A stretch of DNA of 50,663 bases, taken from assembly GCA_964344135.1 (NCBI GenBank), contig CAYFMF010000008.1:1-50663 (forward strand), read 5' to 3'. Origin of the DNA: Thiopontia sp964344135. GTDB taxonomy: Bacteria; Pseudomonadota; Gammaproteobacteria; GCF-002020875. A model generated the notes under the pieces. The model had not been told where the DNA came from, searched no databases, and was given only the letters and a program-made list of their open reading frames with translations. Positions 26,806 through 35,743 of the stretch are shown one piece after another (positions within the stretch are counted from its first letter, which is position 1; each line of letters starts with the position of its first letter). The translations under genes and the position numbers were made by a program.

Positions 26806-28347
26806 CTATGCCTGATCCTGTGCGACTTCCGCACTCTCACTATCTTCATCGGCAAACCAGGGTTCTCTCGCCTTCATGATCAGCTCGGAGGCACGCTCTG
26901 AGCTGATCCCAAGCTCCTCCATATCCATCAGGTCATCCACCGCCTGCTCGGCCAGATCCTCAGCGGTTACAACCCCCTCGGCAGCAAGCCTGTAGGCCAG
27001 CTGCTCATCCATTCCCTCAAGATCAAGCAGATCCTCTGCAGGTGCCCTTCCCTCAAGTACCTCCTCCTGAGAGATCGCCTGTGTCAGCAGGTAGTCGCGC
27101 GCACGGTTACGAAGCTCGGCCACAATCTCCTCATCAAACTCCTCGATGGCGGCCATCTCCGCCTCATCCACATAGGCAATCTCCTCGACACCACTGAACC
27201 CCTCCTGGACCAGGATTGCCGCCACATCCTCATCCACATCAAGTTGGCCCATCAGCCTCTTCTGGATCTCGACCGCCTCGGACTCCGCCTTGGCATCAAA
27301 CTCCTCCTCACTCATCACATTGAGTGTCCAGCCGGTGAGCTCACTGGCCAGACGGATATTCTGCCCACCACGCCCAATCGCCTGGGAGAGGTTCTCCTCC
27401 TCCACCGCAATATCCATCGAGTGCTTGTCCTCGTCCACCACGATGGAGACCACCTCGGCAGGGGACATCGCATTGATCACGAACTGGGCGGGATTCTCGT
27501 CCCACGGCACAATATCAACACGCTCCCCGGCCAGCTCATTGGAGACCGCCTGCACACGGGAGCCACGGATACCAACACAGGCACCCACCGGGTCGACCCG
27601 GCGATCCAGGCTGTGGACCGCAATCTTGGCACGGGAGCCGGGGTCACGCGCCGCCCCCTTGAGCTCGATCAGGCCATCGCTGATCTCCGGAACCTCCAGG
27701 GTGAAGAGTGCCACCAGCACCTCTGGCGCCACCCGGCTCATCACCAGCTGTGGGCCTCGCTGCTCCTGCTGGATCTCCATCAGACAGCCACGCAGACGGT
27801 CACCGGGGCGAACCGGATCACGCGGAATCTGCTGCTCTCTTGGGATCACCGCCTCGGCGTTGCCCCCCAGATCGATAATCGCATTGCCGCGATCCATCCG
27901 CTTGACGATTCCGCCCAGCAGCTCACCGACCCGATCCCGATACTCGGCGGCCACCTTCTCCCGCTCCGCCTCGCGCACCTTCTGGAAGATCACCTGCTTG
28001 GCCGCCTGGGCCGCGATACGGCCAAACTCGACCGACTCAGTCGGCTCCTCAATGAATTCGCCGGGCTTGATGTTGGGGTCAATCTCAACCGCATCGATCA
28101 GCCAGAGCTGTGCATCCGGATACTCCATCTCGATGCCGGGCTCGTCCCCATCCAGCACCTCCCAGGTCTGAAAGGTCTCGTACTCTCCGGTCTCGCGGTC
28201 AATCGCAACCCGAACACCGATCTCCTCATTGTGCTTCTTCTTGGTTGCCATCGCCAGCGCCGACTCCAGCGCCTGAAAAATCACCTCTCTGCTGACATCC
28301 TTCTCGTTGGATACCACCTCCACAACCTGCAGAATTTCCTTGCTCAT
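26806..28347 (-). CDS. nusA: Transcription termination/antitermination factor NusA
   Basis: RNA polymerase-binding factor for pausing, termination and antitermination; 513 residues. N-terminal domain (1-125), S1 (about 135-200), two KH domains (GACVGIRGSRVQAVSNEL and AIGRGGQNIRLASELTG) and two acidic C-terminal repeats (about 360-425 and 435-495), as in gammaproteobacterial NusA. An AGAGAG precedes the ATG. It is placed between rimP and infB as usual. Confidence 0.98.
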   Translation of the reverse strand: MSKEILQVVEVVSNEKDVSREVIFQALESALAMATKKKHNEEIGVRVAIDRETGEYETFQTWEVLDGDEPGIEMEYPDAQLWLIDAVEIDPNIKPGEFIEEPTESVEFGRIAAQAAKQVIFQKVREAEREKVAAEYRDRVGELLGGIVKRMDRGNAIIDLGGNAEAVIPREQQIPRDPVRPGDRLRGCLMEIQQEQRGPQLVMSRVAPEVLVALFTLEVPEISDGLIELKGAARDPGSRAKIAVHSLDRRVDPVGACVGIRGSRVQAVSNELAGERVDIVPWDENPAQFVINAMSPAEVVSIVVDEDKHSMDIAVEEENLSQAIGRGGQNIRLASELTGWTLNVMSEEEFDAKAESEAVEIQKRLMGQLDVDEDVAAILVQEGFSGVEEIAYVDEAEMAAIEEFDEEIVAELRNRARDYLLTQAISQEEVLEGRAPAEDLLDLEGMDEQLAYRLAAEGVVTAEDLAEQAVDDLMDMEELGISSERASELIMKAREPWFADEDSESAEVAQDQA

Positions 28348-28404
28348 AACACGACTCTCTAATTGATAAACCTTAACTGTTAAATGGTTAGAAATGGTTG
28401 CTAT

Positions 28405-28866
28405 CTACTGATCAAACTCCGGAACCAGATGTGCCTTGTCGATCTGCACCAGAGGAAGACGAAAGATCTCCTCTCCAATTTCAACCACCACATCCTCACC
28501 ATCAACCCCTTTCAGGATCCCCTCAAACTTGCGCCTTCCATCCAGTGGAAACGAGGTCCGTACAAATACCCGACTCCCTGCAAAACGGAGATAGTGCTCC
28601 TCAACAAAGAGTGGGCGCTCCAGCCCCGGAGAGGAGATCTCCAGATTGTAGTGGCCACTGAGCGGATCCTCCACATCCAGCACCGCACTAATCTGACGGC
28701 TCACCTTCTCGCAGTCATCCAGGGTAATCCCCTCTTCCTGATCAATATAGATCCGCAGCAGGGAGTGCTTGCCCTGTGGCAGGTACTCAATCCCAACCAG
28801 CTCATAGCCCAGCCCCTCCACTACAGGGGCAATGAGCGCATCCAGTTTTTCGCGAATTGTCGCCAT
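28405..28866 (-). CDS. rimP: Ribosome maturation factor RimP
   Basis: 30S assembly factor of 153 residues. The conserved segments GYELVGIEY, LRIYID, CEKVSRQISAVLDVEDP and YNLEISSPGLERPL are all present. The frame opens earlier (28950), but the ATG at 28866 gives the canonical MATIREKLDAL start and has GGAAAGGA immediately upstream; the earlier opening would run into the tRNA terminator. First protein gene of the tRNA-fMet-rimP-nusA-infB unit. Confidence 0.96.
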   Translation of the reverse strand: MATIREKLDALIAPVVEGLGYELVGIEYLPQGKHSLLRIYIDQEEGITLDDCEKVSRQISAVLDVEDPLSGHYNLEISSPGLERPLFVEEHYLRFAGSRVFVRTSFPLDGRRKFEGILKGVDGEDVVVEIGEEIFRLPLVQIDKAHLVPEFDQ

Positions 28867-28930
28867 TCCTTTCCGAAATCTCTCAACAATACTGTTCAAC
28901 TCACTCCATTTCTCAGGGAAACGGAGATAA

Positions 28931-28966
28931 AAAAAGGCCGATCTCATCAAAAAGATCGGCCTTTTT
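28931..28966 (-). terminator. Terminator between tRNA-fMet and rimP
   Basis: Stem AAAAAGGCCGATCT / AGATCGGCCTTTTT (28931-28944 and 28953-28966) with an eight-base loop and a T-run on the minus strand, six bases after the tRNA 3' end. In E. coli a leaky terminator is likewise found between metY and rimP; read-through would feed the rimP operon. Confidence 0.9.
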
Positions 28967-28972
28967 GTGATT

Positions 28973-29049
<77 letters not shown>

Positions 29050-29063
29050 TCAAAGTGGTGCGT

Positions 29064-29092
29064 ATACTACATAGAGGAGTCTAAAGTTGCAA
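29064..29092 (-). promoter_or_regulatory. Sigma-70 promoter of tRNA-fMet
   Basis: Minus strand TTGCAA (-35, 29087-29092), exact 17-bp spacer, TAGTAT (-10, 29064-29069). The predicted start is about 7-8 bases before the tRNA 5' end. It lies in the 58-bp gap after nuoN and would also drive rimP-nusA-infB by read-through. Confidence 0.75.
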
Positions 29093-29107
29093 TGCGTTTT
29101 TTACATA

Positions 29108-30562
29108 TCAGCCAATCGCGTTCTGGCAAATCAGCATCAGCTGACCTGGGAAAATTCCCAGGGCAAGAACAATCAGCGCATTGACTGAAAGTGTCACCCC
29201 GGCTGGATCGAGGCCAAACTGGGGGGAACTCGTACTGTTCTCATCTCCCACATCAAAGTAGATCATCTTGATCACCCTGAGGTAGTAGAAGGCGCCGATC
29301 ACGGAGAAGGCGACTGCTGCCACTGCCAGCCATACCAGATCAACCGTAACCACCTGTTGCAGCACGGCGAGCTTGGCGTAGAAGCCAACGGTGGGGGGTA
29401 CACCCGCCATTGAGAACATCAGGATCATCATCATCAGTGCAAACCAGGGGCTGCGCCTGGCCAGCCCCTTGTAGTCGCTGAGCTCCTCCGCCTCAAACCC
29501 CTTGCTGCTCATCAGCAGGATCATCCCAAAGCCACCAGCGGAGGTGAGTGCATAGGTGATGGCGTAGAACATCGCAGACTCGAACCCGGCCTCGGTACCA
29601 CTCAGTATACCCAGCAGCAGGAAACCGATATGGGAGATGCCCGAGTAGGCGAGCATCCGCTTGAGGTTGGTCTGTGCAATCGCAATCATATTACCAAAGG
29701 CCATGGAGAGGAGCGCCAGGATGATCAGCATCGGCTGCCAGTCTACAGCCAGACCGTTGAGGCCATCCACCAGCAGACGCATCACCATCGCAAAGGCGGC
29801 AATCTTGGGGGCACTGGCAATATAGGTGGTGACGGATGTTGGCGCACCATGGTAGACATCGGGCACCCACATGTGGAACGGCACAGCACCCAGCTTGAAG
29901 GCGATACCGGAGACCATGAATACGAGGCCGAAGACCAGCACCAGGTTGAGATCACTGTTGCTGCCCTGCTGCTGGATAGCCTGGGCCACCTCACCGATAT
30001 TGAGGGTACCGGTGGCGCCATAGATCATCGAGATGCCATAGAGGAGCATCCCGGAGGCGAGTGCACCCAGTACAAAGTATTTCATCGCCGCCTCGGAGGC
30101 ACGCGCCTCATCCCGCTGCAGTGCGACCATCGCATACATGGAGAGGGACATCAGCTCCAGCCCGAGATAGAGGGTAAGGAAGGAGTGCGAGGAGACAAGG
30201 ATCATCATCCCCAGCACACCAAAGAGGCCCAGCACAAAGTATTCGCCGCGATAGAGGCCGCGCTCCTGCTGGTACTCCTTCGAATAGAGGAAGACCATGG
30301 TGGTGATCAGCAGCATGGCGATCTTCAGTACATCGCCCATCCCGTCACGGACGATGGAGCCACTGAAGAGGATCTGGGACTCTCCGCCCATCCCCATCGC
30401 AACCACTGCGGCGGTGAGCAGTAGTGAGCCCAGTGTCAGCAGCCAGGTGATAATGCGACAGCTGTCGCAGATGAAGAGGTCCACCAGCAGGACCAGACAG
30501 GCCATGCTCAACAGGGTGATCTCTGGTGCTACCGCGATGAGTTCTGCTATCTCAAAATTCAT
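29108..30562 (-). CDS. nuoN: NADH-quinone oxidoreductase subunit N
   Basis: Proton-pumping antiporter-like membrane subunit of complex I; 484 residues with about 14 hydrophobic helices. Conserved pump residues can be seen: Glu in LTLYLGLELMSLS and Lys in SGIAFKLGAVPFHMW. Last gene of the nuo operon. It is separated from nuoM by 167 bp carrying palindromic element C, the larger of only two sizeable gaps in the operon. Confidence 0.97.
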   Translation of the reverse strand: MNFEIAELIAVAPEITLLSMACLVLLVDLFICDSCRIITWLLTLGSLLLTAAVVAMGMGGESQILFSGSIVRDGMGDVLKIAMLLITTMVFLYSKEYQQERGLYRGEYFVLGLFGVLGMMILVSSHSFLTLYLGLELMSLSMYAMVALQRDEARASEAAMKYFVLGALASGMLLYGISMIYGATGTLNIGEVAQAIQQQGSNSDLNLVLVFGLVFMVSGIAFKLGAVPFHMWVPDVYHGAPTSVTTYIASAPKIAAFAMVMRLLVDGLNGLAVDWQPMLIILALLSMAFGNMIAIAQTNLKRMLAYSGISHIGFLLLGILSGTEAGFESAMFYAITYALTSAGGFGMILLMSSKGFEAEELSDYKGLARRSPWFALMMMILMFSMAGVPPTVGFYAKLAVLQQVVTVDLVWLAVAAVAFSVIGAFYYLRVIKMIYFDVGDENSTSSPQFGLDPAGVTLSVNALIVLALGIFPGQLMLICQNAIG

Positions 30563-30612
30563 AATTGTTCTTCACTTCTGCTATCTGACTGAGACCAGGA
30601 AGCTTCTCCATA

Positions 30613-30690
30613 CCCTTTTACGGGTACGCTGGAGACATCCCTGTCCGCTCGACAGTGGCCCTCCCTGGCTACTGACGCCCCGTAAAAGGG
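30613..30690. repeat. Intergenic palindromic element, copy C
   Basis: Perfect 12-bp outer inverted repeat CCCTTTTACGGG / CCCGTAAAAGGG (30613-30624 and 30679-30690) enclosing GGGTACGCT, GACATCCCTGTC-like and an inner CAGTGGCC / GGCTACTG stem. The interior is nearly identical to copy B. It lies between nuoM and nuoN. Confidence 0.85.
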
Positions 30691-30729
30691 GATAAACAAT
30701 CTTCCAGTAAGATCACATTTCATAACATC

Positions 30730-32244
30730 TTATAGCTTGGAAACCGTAATCTGCTGCAACAGGTGATCCACCGAGGCGTGCATGATGTCGATAATCGGCG
30801 CCGGGTAGAGCCCCATTCCCAGGACGGCCGCTGCCAGTATGGCCATCATCAGGAACTCTCTCAGGGTGATATCACTCAGCCCCGCAACCCCCTTGTTGGC
30901 CACCTTTCCATAGACCACCCGCTTGTACATCCAGAGGGTGTAGGCGGCACCGAGGATCAGGGTGGTGGCGGCGAGGAAAGCGATCCAGAAGTTGGCACGG
31001 AAGGAGCCAAGAATCACCATGAACTCACCAACAAACCCGGAGGTACCCGGAAGCCCTGCATTGGCCATCGAGAAGAAGAGCATGAATGCGGCAAAGGCCG
31101 GCATGGTGTTGGCAACACCACCGTAATCATTGATCTGGCGGGAGTGGAGGCGGTCATAGAGTACGCCGACGCTGAGGAACATCGCACCAGAGATAAATCC
31201 GTGGGAGATCATCTGTGCCAGTCCACCCTCAACACCGATGGCTGCCCCCTCCATCGATCCGCTCTGCTTGAAGATCAGGAACGGGATAAAGAAGCCGAGG
31301 GTGACAAATCCCATGTGTGAGATCGACGAGTAGGCGATCAGCTTCTTCATGTCCTGCTGCACCAGCGCCACAAAGCCGATATAGACCACCGCAATCAGCG
31401 ACAGGGTGATCATGAAGGTATCGAGCTCACTGCTCGCATCGGGGACAATCGGCAGACTGAAGCGGAGGAAACCGTAGGCACCCATCTTCAGCATGATCGC
31501 CGCCAGCACCACGGAACCACCGGTTGGGGCCTCCACGTGAGCATCCGGCAACCAGGTGTGGACCGGCCACATCGGTACCTTGACCGCAAAGGCGAGGAGG
31601 AAGGCAAAGAAGATCAGCATCTGCGCCGTCATCCCGATCGGCAGATCATGATAGGCGAGGATGGAGAATGTGCCACTCTCGCTGTAGAGCCAGAGCAGGG
31701 AGATCAGCATGAAGACCGACCCCAGGAAGGTGTAGAGGAAGAACTTGATGGTGGCGTAGACCCGGTTCGGTCCGCCCCAGACACCGATGATGATAAACAT
31801 CGGGATCAGCATCGCCTCCCAGAAGATGTAGAAGAGGATCGCATCCAGCGCCGCAAAGACACCGTTCATCAGACCGGTCATGATCAGGAAGGCGGCCATG
31901 TACTGGGCGTTTCTGTCCTGGATCACCTCCCACCCGGCAATCACCACAATCACGGTGATAAAGCTGGTCAGCACAATAAACGGCATCGAGATGCCATCCA
32001 CCCCCAGGTGGTAGTTGATATTGAATGGCTCAATCCATGGGGCCATCTCCACAAACTGCATCAGGTGGGTGGAGCGGTCGAAATCGGTCAGCAGGACGAG
32101 CGAGATCACAAAGGTGATGATGGAGAACGCCAGCGCATTGACCCGTCCGAAAACACCACTGCGGTCACCAATCGCGAGGGTCAGCAATCCACCCAGGACC
32201 GGAACCCAGACCAGTAAACTCAGTATGTTGCTACTTGAATCCAT
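30730..32244 (-). CDS. nuoM: NADH-quinone oxidoreductase subunit M
   Basis: Antiporter-like proton-pumping subunit; 504 residues, about 14 hydrophobic helices. The pump glutamate is in FYIFWEAMLIPMF and the conserved lysine in AFAVKVPMWPVHTWLPDAH. It follows nuoL after 21 bp, with GGAAG upstream of the ATG. Confidence 0.98.
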   Translation of the reverse strand: MDSSSNILSLLVWVPVLGGLLTLAIGDRSGVFGRVNALAFSIITFVISLVLLTDFDRSTHLMQFVEMAPWIEPFNINYHLGVDGISMPFIVLTSFITVIVVIAGWEVIQDRNAQYMAAFLIMTGLMNGVFAALDAILFYIFWEAMLIPMFIIIGVWGGPNRVYATIKFFLYTFLGSVFMLISLLWLYSESGTFSILAYHDLPIGMTAQMLIFFAFLLAFAVKVPMWPVHTWLPDAHVEAPTGGSVVLAAIMLKMGAYGFLRFSLPIVPDASSELDTFMITLSLIAVVYIGFVALVQQDMKKLIAYSSISHMGFVTLGFFIPFLIFKQSGSMEGAAIGVEGGLAQMISHGFISGAMFLSVGVLYDRLHSRQINDYGGVANTMPAFAAFMLFFSMANAGLPGTSGFVGEFMVILGSFRANFWIAFLAATTLILGAAYTLWMYKRVVYGKVANKGVAGLSDITLREFLMMAILAAAVLGMGLYPAPIIDIMHASVDHLLQQITVSKL

Positions 32245-32265
32245 TGCTATCTTCCGTCGTCCCTA

Positions 32266-34254
32266 TCAGTAGATGACCCAGGCCAGCATCACCAGCAGAC
32301 CGATAATCATTGCAAATGCGTAGTGGTAGAGGTATCCGCTCTGCAGATGGCGAATAAAGGCGGCTATCTTCCCCACCCCAAAGGCGGAGCCGTTGACCAT
32401 CAGGCCATCAATCAATTTCATGTCACCCACCTTCCAGAGCAGACCACCGATCCCGCGTGAACCACCGGCAAAGAAGGCCTCATTGAAGCTGTCAAATCCA
32501 TACTTGTTCTCAAGCAGGCGGTGCAGTGGAGAGAAGCGTGCCCTGATCTGCTCGGGGAGATCGGTCCGTACCATATAGAGATAGTAGGCGGTCCCGACAC
32601 CAGCCATCGCGAGCCAGAATGGGGGGGCCATCATCCCGTGGAGGACAAATCCGAAAACACCGTGGAAACCTTCACCCAGCTGTGCCAATACATCGTGCTC
32701 CGGCCTGACCTGGATTGCATCACCGAAGAAACCGGCAAACAGCATCGGCTCCACATAGAGTGCACCGATAATGACCGATGGAATCGCCAGTGCAATCAAC
32801 GGGCCGGTCACCACCCATGGGGTTTCGTGTGGCTCATGGGCACCATGGTGGCCATGGTCGTCATCCTCATCGCCGTGGTGCGCTGCAGCGTCGCGGAAAC
32901 GCTCTGGACCATGGAAGGTGAGGAAGAACATCCGGAAACTGTAGAGTGCGGTGACAAAGACACCGGAGAGCACCGCAATATAGGCAAAGCTGGAGCCGGC
33001 AATGGTCGAGGCATGGACTGCCTCGATGATCGCATCCTTGGAGAAGAAGCCGGCAAATCCAGGGAAGCCGATCAGTGCCAGGGATCCCACAAGCGAGGTC
33101 CAGTAGGTGATCGGCATATATTTTTTCAGGCCACCCATATTGCGCATATCCTGCTCATGGTGCATTGCAATGATGACGGAGCCAGCCGCAAGGAAGAGCA
33201 GTGCCTTGAAGAAGGCGTGGGTCATCAGATGGAAGACACCGGCGGCATAGGCCGAGGCACCAAGTGCCACCGTCATGTAGCCGAGCTGCGAGAGGGTCGA
33301 GTAGGCGACCACACGCTTGATATCGTGCTGCACCAGACCGAGGAAACCCATGAAGAGGGCGGTAATCGCACCGATCACCAGCACCACGGAGAGCGCCGTC
33401 TCGGAGAGCTCAAACAGTGGCGACATCCGCGCCACCATGAAGATACCGGCGGTCACCATGGTTGCAGCGTGGATCAGTGCAGAGATCGGGGTTGGGCCCT
33501 CCATCGAGTCGGGAAGCCAGACATGGAGTGGCACCTGCGCCGATTTGCCCATTGCACCGATAAAGAGGAGGATGCAGATCACGCTCATCACCGACCACTC
33601 GCTATCACCCCAGATATTGATGGTCTGCCCCACCACACTGTCGGTACGGGAGAATACCTCTGCATAGTCCATCGAACCAAAGTAGAGCAGTACCGCTGCA
33701 ATCCCCAGCAGGAAGCCGAAGTCACCCACACGGTTGACCAGGAAAGCCTTGAGGTTGGCATAGATCGCCGTCTCCTTCTGGAACCAGAATCCAATCAGCA
33801 GATAGGAGACCAGTCCCACCGCCTCCCAGCCGAAGAAGAGCTGCATGAAGTTATTGGACATCACCAGCATGAACATGGAGAAGGTAAAGAGGGAGATGTA
33901 GCTGAAGAAGCGCTTGTAGCCCGGGTCCTCCTGCATGTAGCCAATGGTATAGATATGGACCATCAGGGAGACGAAGCTCACCACCACCAGCATCATTGCA
34001 GTCAGTTGATCGATCAGAAAGCCGACATTGAACTGGATGCCGTCACTCACCAGCCAGGTATAGACGTTGCCATTGAAGGTGTTGCCATCGATTGCCGTAT
34101 CCTTGAAGACAATCAGGGAGAGGATGAAGGAGATCGCGACACCGCCAATGGTGACAATGTGTGCAACCCTGCGCTCCATCCAGTGGCCAAAGAGGCCGGC
34201 CAGCATGCTACCGAGGAGTGGTGCAAGAACAATAGCGAGGTAGATTGATTTCAT
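32266..34254 (-). CDS. nuoL: NADH-quinone oxidoreductase subunit L
   Basis: Distal antiporter-like subunit; 662 residues, with the long C-terminal lateral helix region expected for NuoL. Visible pump residues: Glu in FFGWEAVGLVSYLL, Lys in GKSAQVPLHVWLPD and Lys in HAFFKALLFLAAG. A His-rich stretch (about residues 455-475, HHGDEDDDHGHHGAHEPHE) lies in a loop; similar His/Asp-rich loops occur in some bacterial NuoL and their role is unclear. It follows nuoK after 9 bp. Confidence 0.98.
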   Translation of the reverse strand: MKSIYLAIVLAPLLGSMLAGLFGHWMERRVAHIVTIGGVAISFILSLIVFKDTAIDGNTFNGNVYTWLVSDGIQFNVGFLIDQLTAMMLVVVSFVSLMVHIYTIGYMQEDPGYKRFFSYISLFTFSMFMLVMSNNFMQLFFGWEAVGLVSYLLIGFWFQKETAIYANLKAFLVNRVGDFGFLLGIAAVLLYFGSMDYAEVFSRTDSVVGQTINIWGDSEWSVMSVICILLFIGAMGKSAQVPLHVWLPDSMEGPTPISALIHAATMVTAGIFMVARMSPLFELSETALSVVLVIGAITALFMGFLGLVQHDIKRVVAYSTLSQLGYMTVALGASAYAAGVFHLMTHAFFKALLFLAAGSVIIAMHHEQDMRNMGGLKKYMPITYWTSLVGSLALIGFPGFAGFFSKDAIIEAVHASTIAGSSFAYIAVLSGVFVTALYSFRMFFLTFHGPERFRDAAAHHGDEDDDHGHHGAHEPHETPWVVTGPLIALAIPSVIIGALYVEPMLFAGFFGDAIQVRPEHDVLAQLGEGFHGVFGFVLHGMMAPPFWLAMAGVGTAYYLYMVRTDLPEQIRARFSPLHRLLENKYGFDSFNEAFFAGGSRGIGGLLWKVGDMKLIDGLMVNGSAFGVGKIAAFIRHLQSGYLYHYAFAMIIGLLVMLAWVIY

Positions 34255-34263
34255 GATACGCCC

Positions 34264-34569
34264 CTACCCCCTTAACTCATCCAGATCATCAACATTGATG
34301 GTTCTGCGATTGCGGAACAGCAGTACCAGAATCGCCAGCCCGATCGCCGCCTCTGCCGCTGCCACCGTCAGGATAAAGAATACAAAGACCTGCCCTGCGG
34401 TATCACCCAGATAGTGTGAGAAAGCGACAAAATTCATGTTCACCGAGAGCAGCATCAACTCAATCGCCATCAGCAGGATGATGACATTCTTCCGGTTGAG
34501 GAAGATCCCGGCCATGCTGATGGTGAAGAGCAGCGCCCCGAGGATCAGAAAATCAGAGAGCTCAATCAT
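34264..34569 (-). CDS. nuoK: NADH-quinone oxidoreductase subunit K
   Basis: Small membrane subunit, 101 residues, three helices. Contains the two conserved buried glutamates in MAIELMLLSVN and AAAEAAIGLA. The ATG overlaps the nuoJ TGA (ATGA) and has GGGGAGGAG upstream. Confidence 0.97.
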   Translation of the reverse strand: MIELSDFLILGALLFTISMAGIFLNRKNVIILLMAIELMLLSVNMNFVAFSHYLGDTAGQVFVFFILTVAAAEAAIGLAILVLLFRNRRTINVDDLDELRG

Positions 34570-35165
34570 GACTCCTCCCCCTCACGAATATCCAGCATCC
34601 GCACCCGGTCATTGCGATCCACTCTGTGCTGATGTGGAATATCCTGCTTCTTGCTCTCCACCCGGCGACGGAAGGTGAGACCGATCGCTGCAACGATGGC
34701 GATCAGCAGGATCGCTGCGGCCACCTCGAATGAGAAGAGATGGGTGGTATAGAGCTGCTCGCCCAGCTCCTTGGTATTGCTGTAGTCGGCACCATGGGGA
34801 ACCGGTGCAGGGAAGTTCTCACTGCTGAAGTAGCGCCCCCCCAGCACAACACTCATCTCGAAGACGATGGTCAGGGCAACCAGTGCGCCCGCCGGGAAGT
34901 AGCGGGTAAAGCCCTCGCGCAGCGGCTCCATATTGACATCGAGCATCATCACCACAAACAGGAAGAGCACCATGACCGCCCCCACATAGACCAGTACCAG
35001 GGTGATGGCGAGGAACTCGGCCTCCAGTAGCAGCCAGATCGCAGAGGTGGTAAAGAATGCCAGAATCAGGAAGATCGCCGCATGAACCGCACTCTTCGCG
35101 GTGATGACGCGGAAGGCGGCGAAGAGCAGAATTGCGCTAAACAGATAAAATAATATATTGGTCAT
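34566..35165 (-). CDS. nuoJ: NADH-quinone oxidoreductase subunit J
   Basis: Membrane subunit of complex I with five hydrophobic segments; 199 residues. The conserved LVYVGAVMVLFLFVVMML helix is present. Its ATG overlaps the nuoI stop by one base (TAATG) and its stop overlaps the nuoK start, so nuoI-J-K are translationally coupled. Confidence 0.97.
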   Translation of the reverse strand: MTNILFYLFSAILLFAAFRVITAKSAVHAAIFLILAFFTTSAIWLLLEAEFLAITLVLVYVGAVMVLFLFVVMMLDVNMEPLREGFTRYFPAGALVALTIVFEMSVVLGGRYFSSENFPAPVPHGADYSNTKELGEQLYTTHLFSFEVAAAILLIAIVAAIGLTFRRRVESKKQDIPHQHRVDRNDRVRMLDIREGEES

Positions 35166-35740
35166 TATCTGTATCTCCCATCCACTTCCAGGTCAGCAGC
35201 GAGTTGCGGCTCCTGCTCATCTCCAATTCTCAACAGCGCCTCCTTGGTGAGGATATTCTCTCCCCGCTCCTCAAAGGTGTACTCGTAAATCCGGGTCTCC
35301 ACAATCGCCTCCACCGGACAGGCCTCCTCACAGTAGCCACAGAAGATGCACTTGAAGAGGTCAATCTCATACCTTGTCGTTCTGCGGTTGCCGTAGTTTC
35401 TTGATCTGCCGGCAGCGTTGATCTGCGGGGCATCCTCATCACACAAGGTGAATTCCTCCGCAGGAGGAAGAGAGGGCGCCCTGGGGTGTGGTGCCGCCTC
35501 AATGGTGATCGCCATCGCCGGACAGACCGCCTCGCAGAGCTTGCAGGCGATGCAGCGCTCCTCCCCGTCAGGGTAGCGGCGCAGTGCATGGAGCCCGCGG
35601 AAACGGGGAGACTGGGGCGCCTTCTCCTCGGGGTAGTTGAGGGTGAATTTCTTCCGGAACAGATAGCGTCCGGTCACACTCAGCCCCTTGAAGAGCTCAG
35701 AGAGGGTCCAGGTTCTGAGAATTTTCCTGATCAGTTTCAT
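35165..35740 (-). CDS. nuoI: NADH-quinone oxidoreductase subunit I, with insertion
   Basis: Peripheral-arm subunit holding two [4Fe-4S] clusters (N6a, N6b). Both motifs are intact: C63-C66-C69-C73 and C131-C134-C137-C141. The protein has 191 residues; the type it resembles (with [22 protein letters not shown]) is about 162. The difference is an extra Pro/Ala-rich stretch of about 29 residues between the two motifs (about residues 82-118), where relatives have only a few residues before RRTTRY. The insertion is in frame and the rest is well conserved. nuoH ends 3 bp upstream. Confidence 0.95.
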   Translation of the reverse strand: [191 protein letters not shown]

Positions 35741-35743
35741 CGG

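Noticed and set aside
32521..34248. 575-codon His-rich plus-strand frame opposite nuoL
   Set aside because: Composition (His, Glu, Gly rich, no hydrophobic core) is that of the reverse complement of membrane-protein codons; nuoL is intact.
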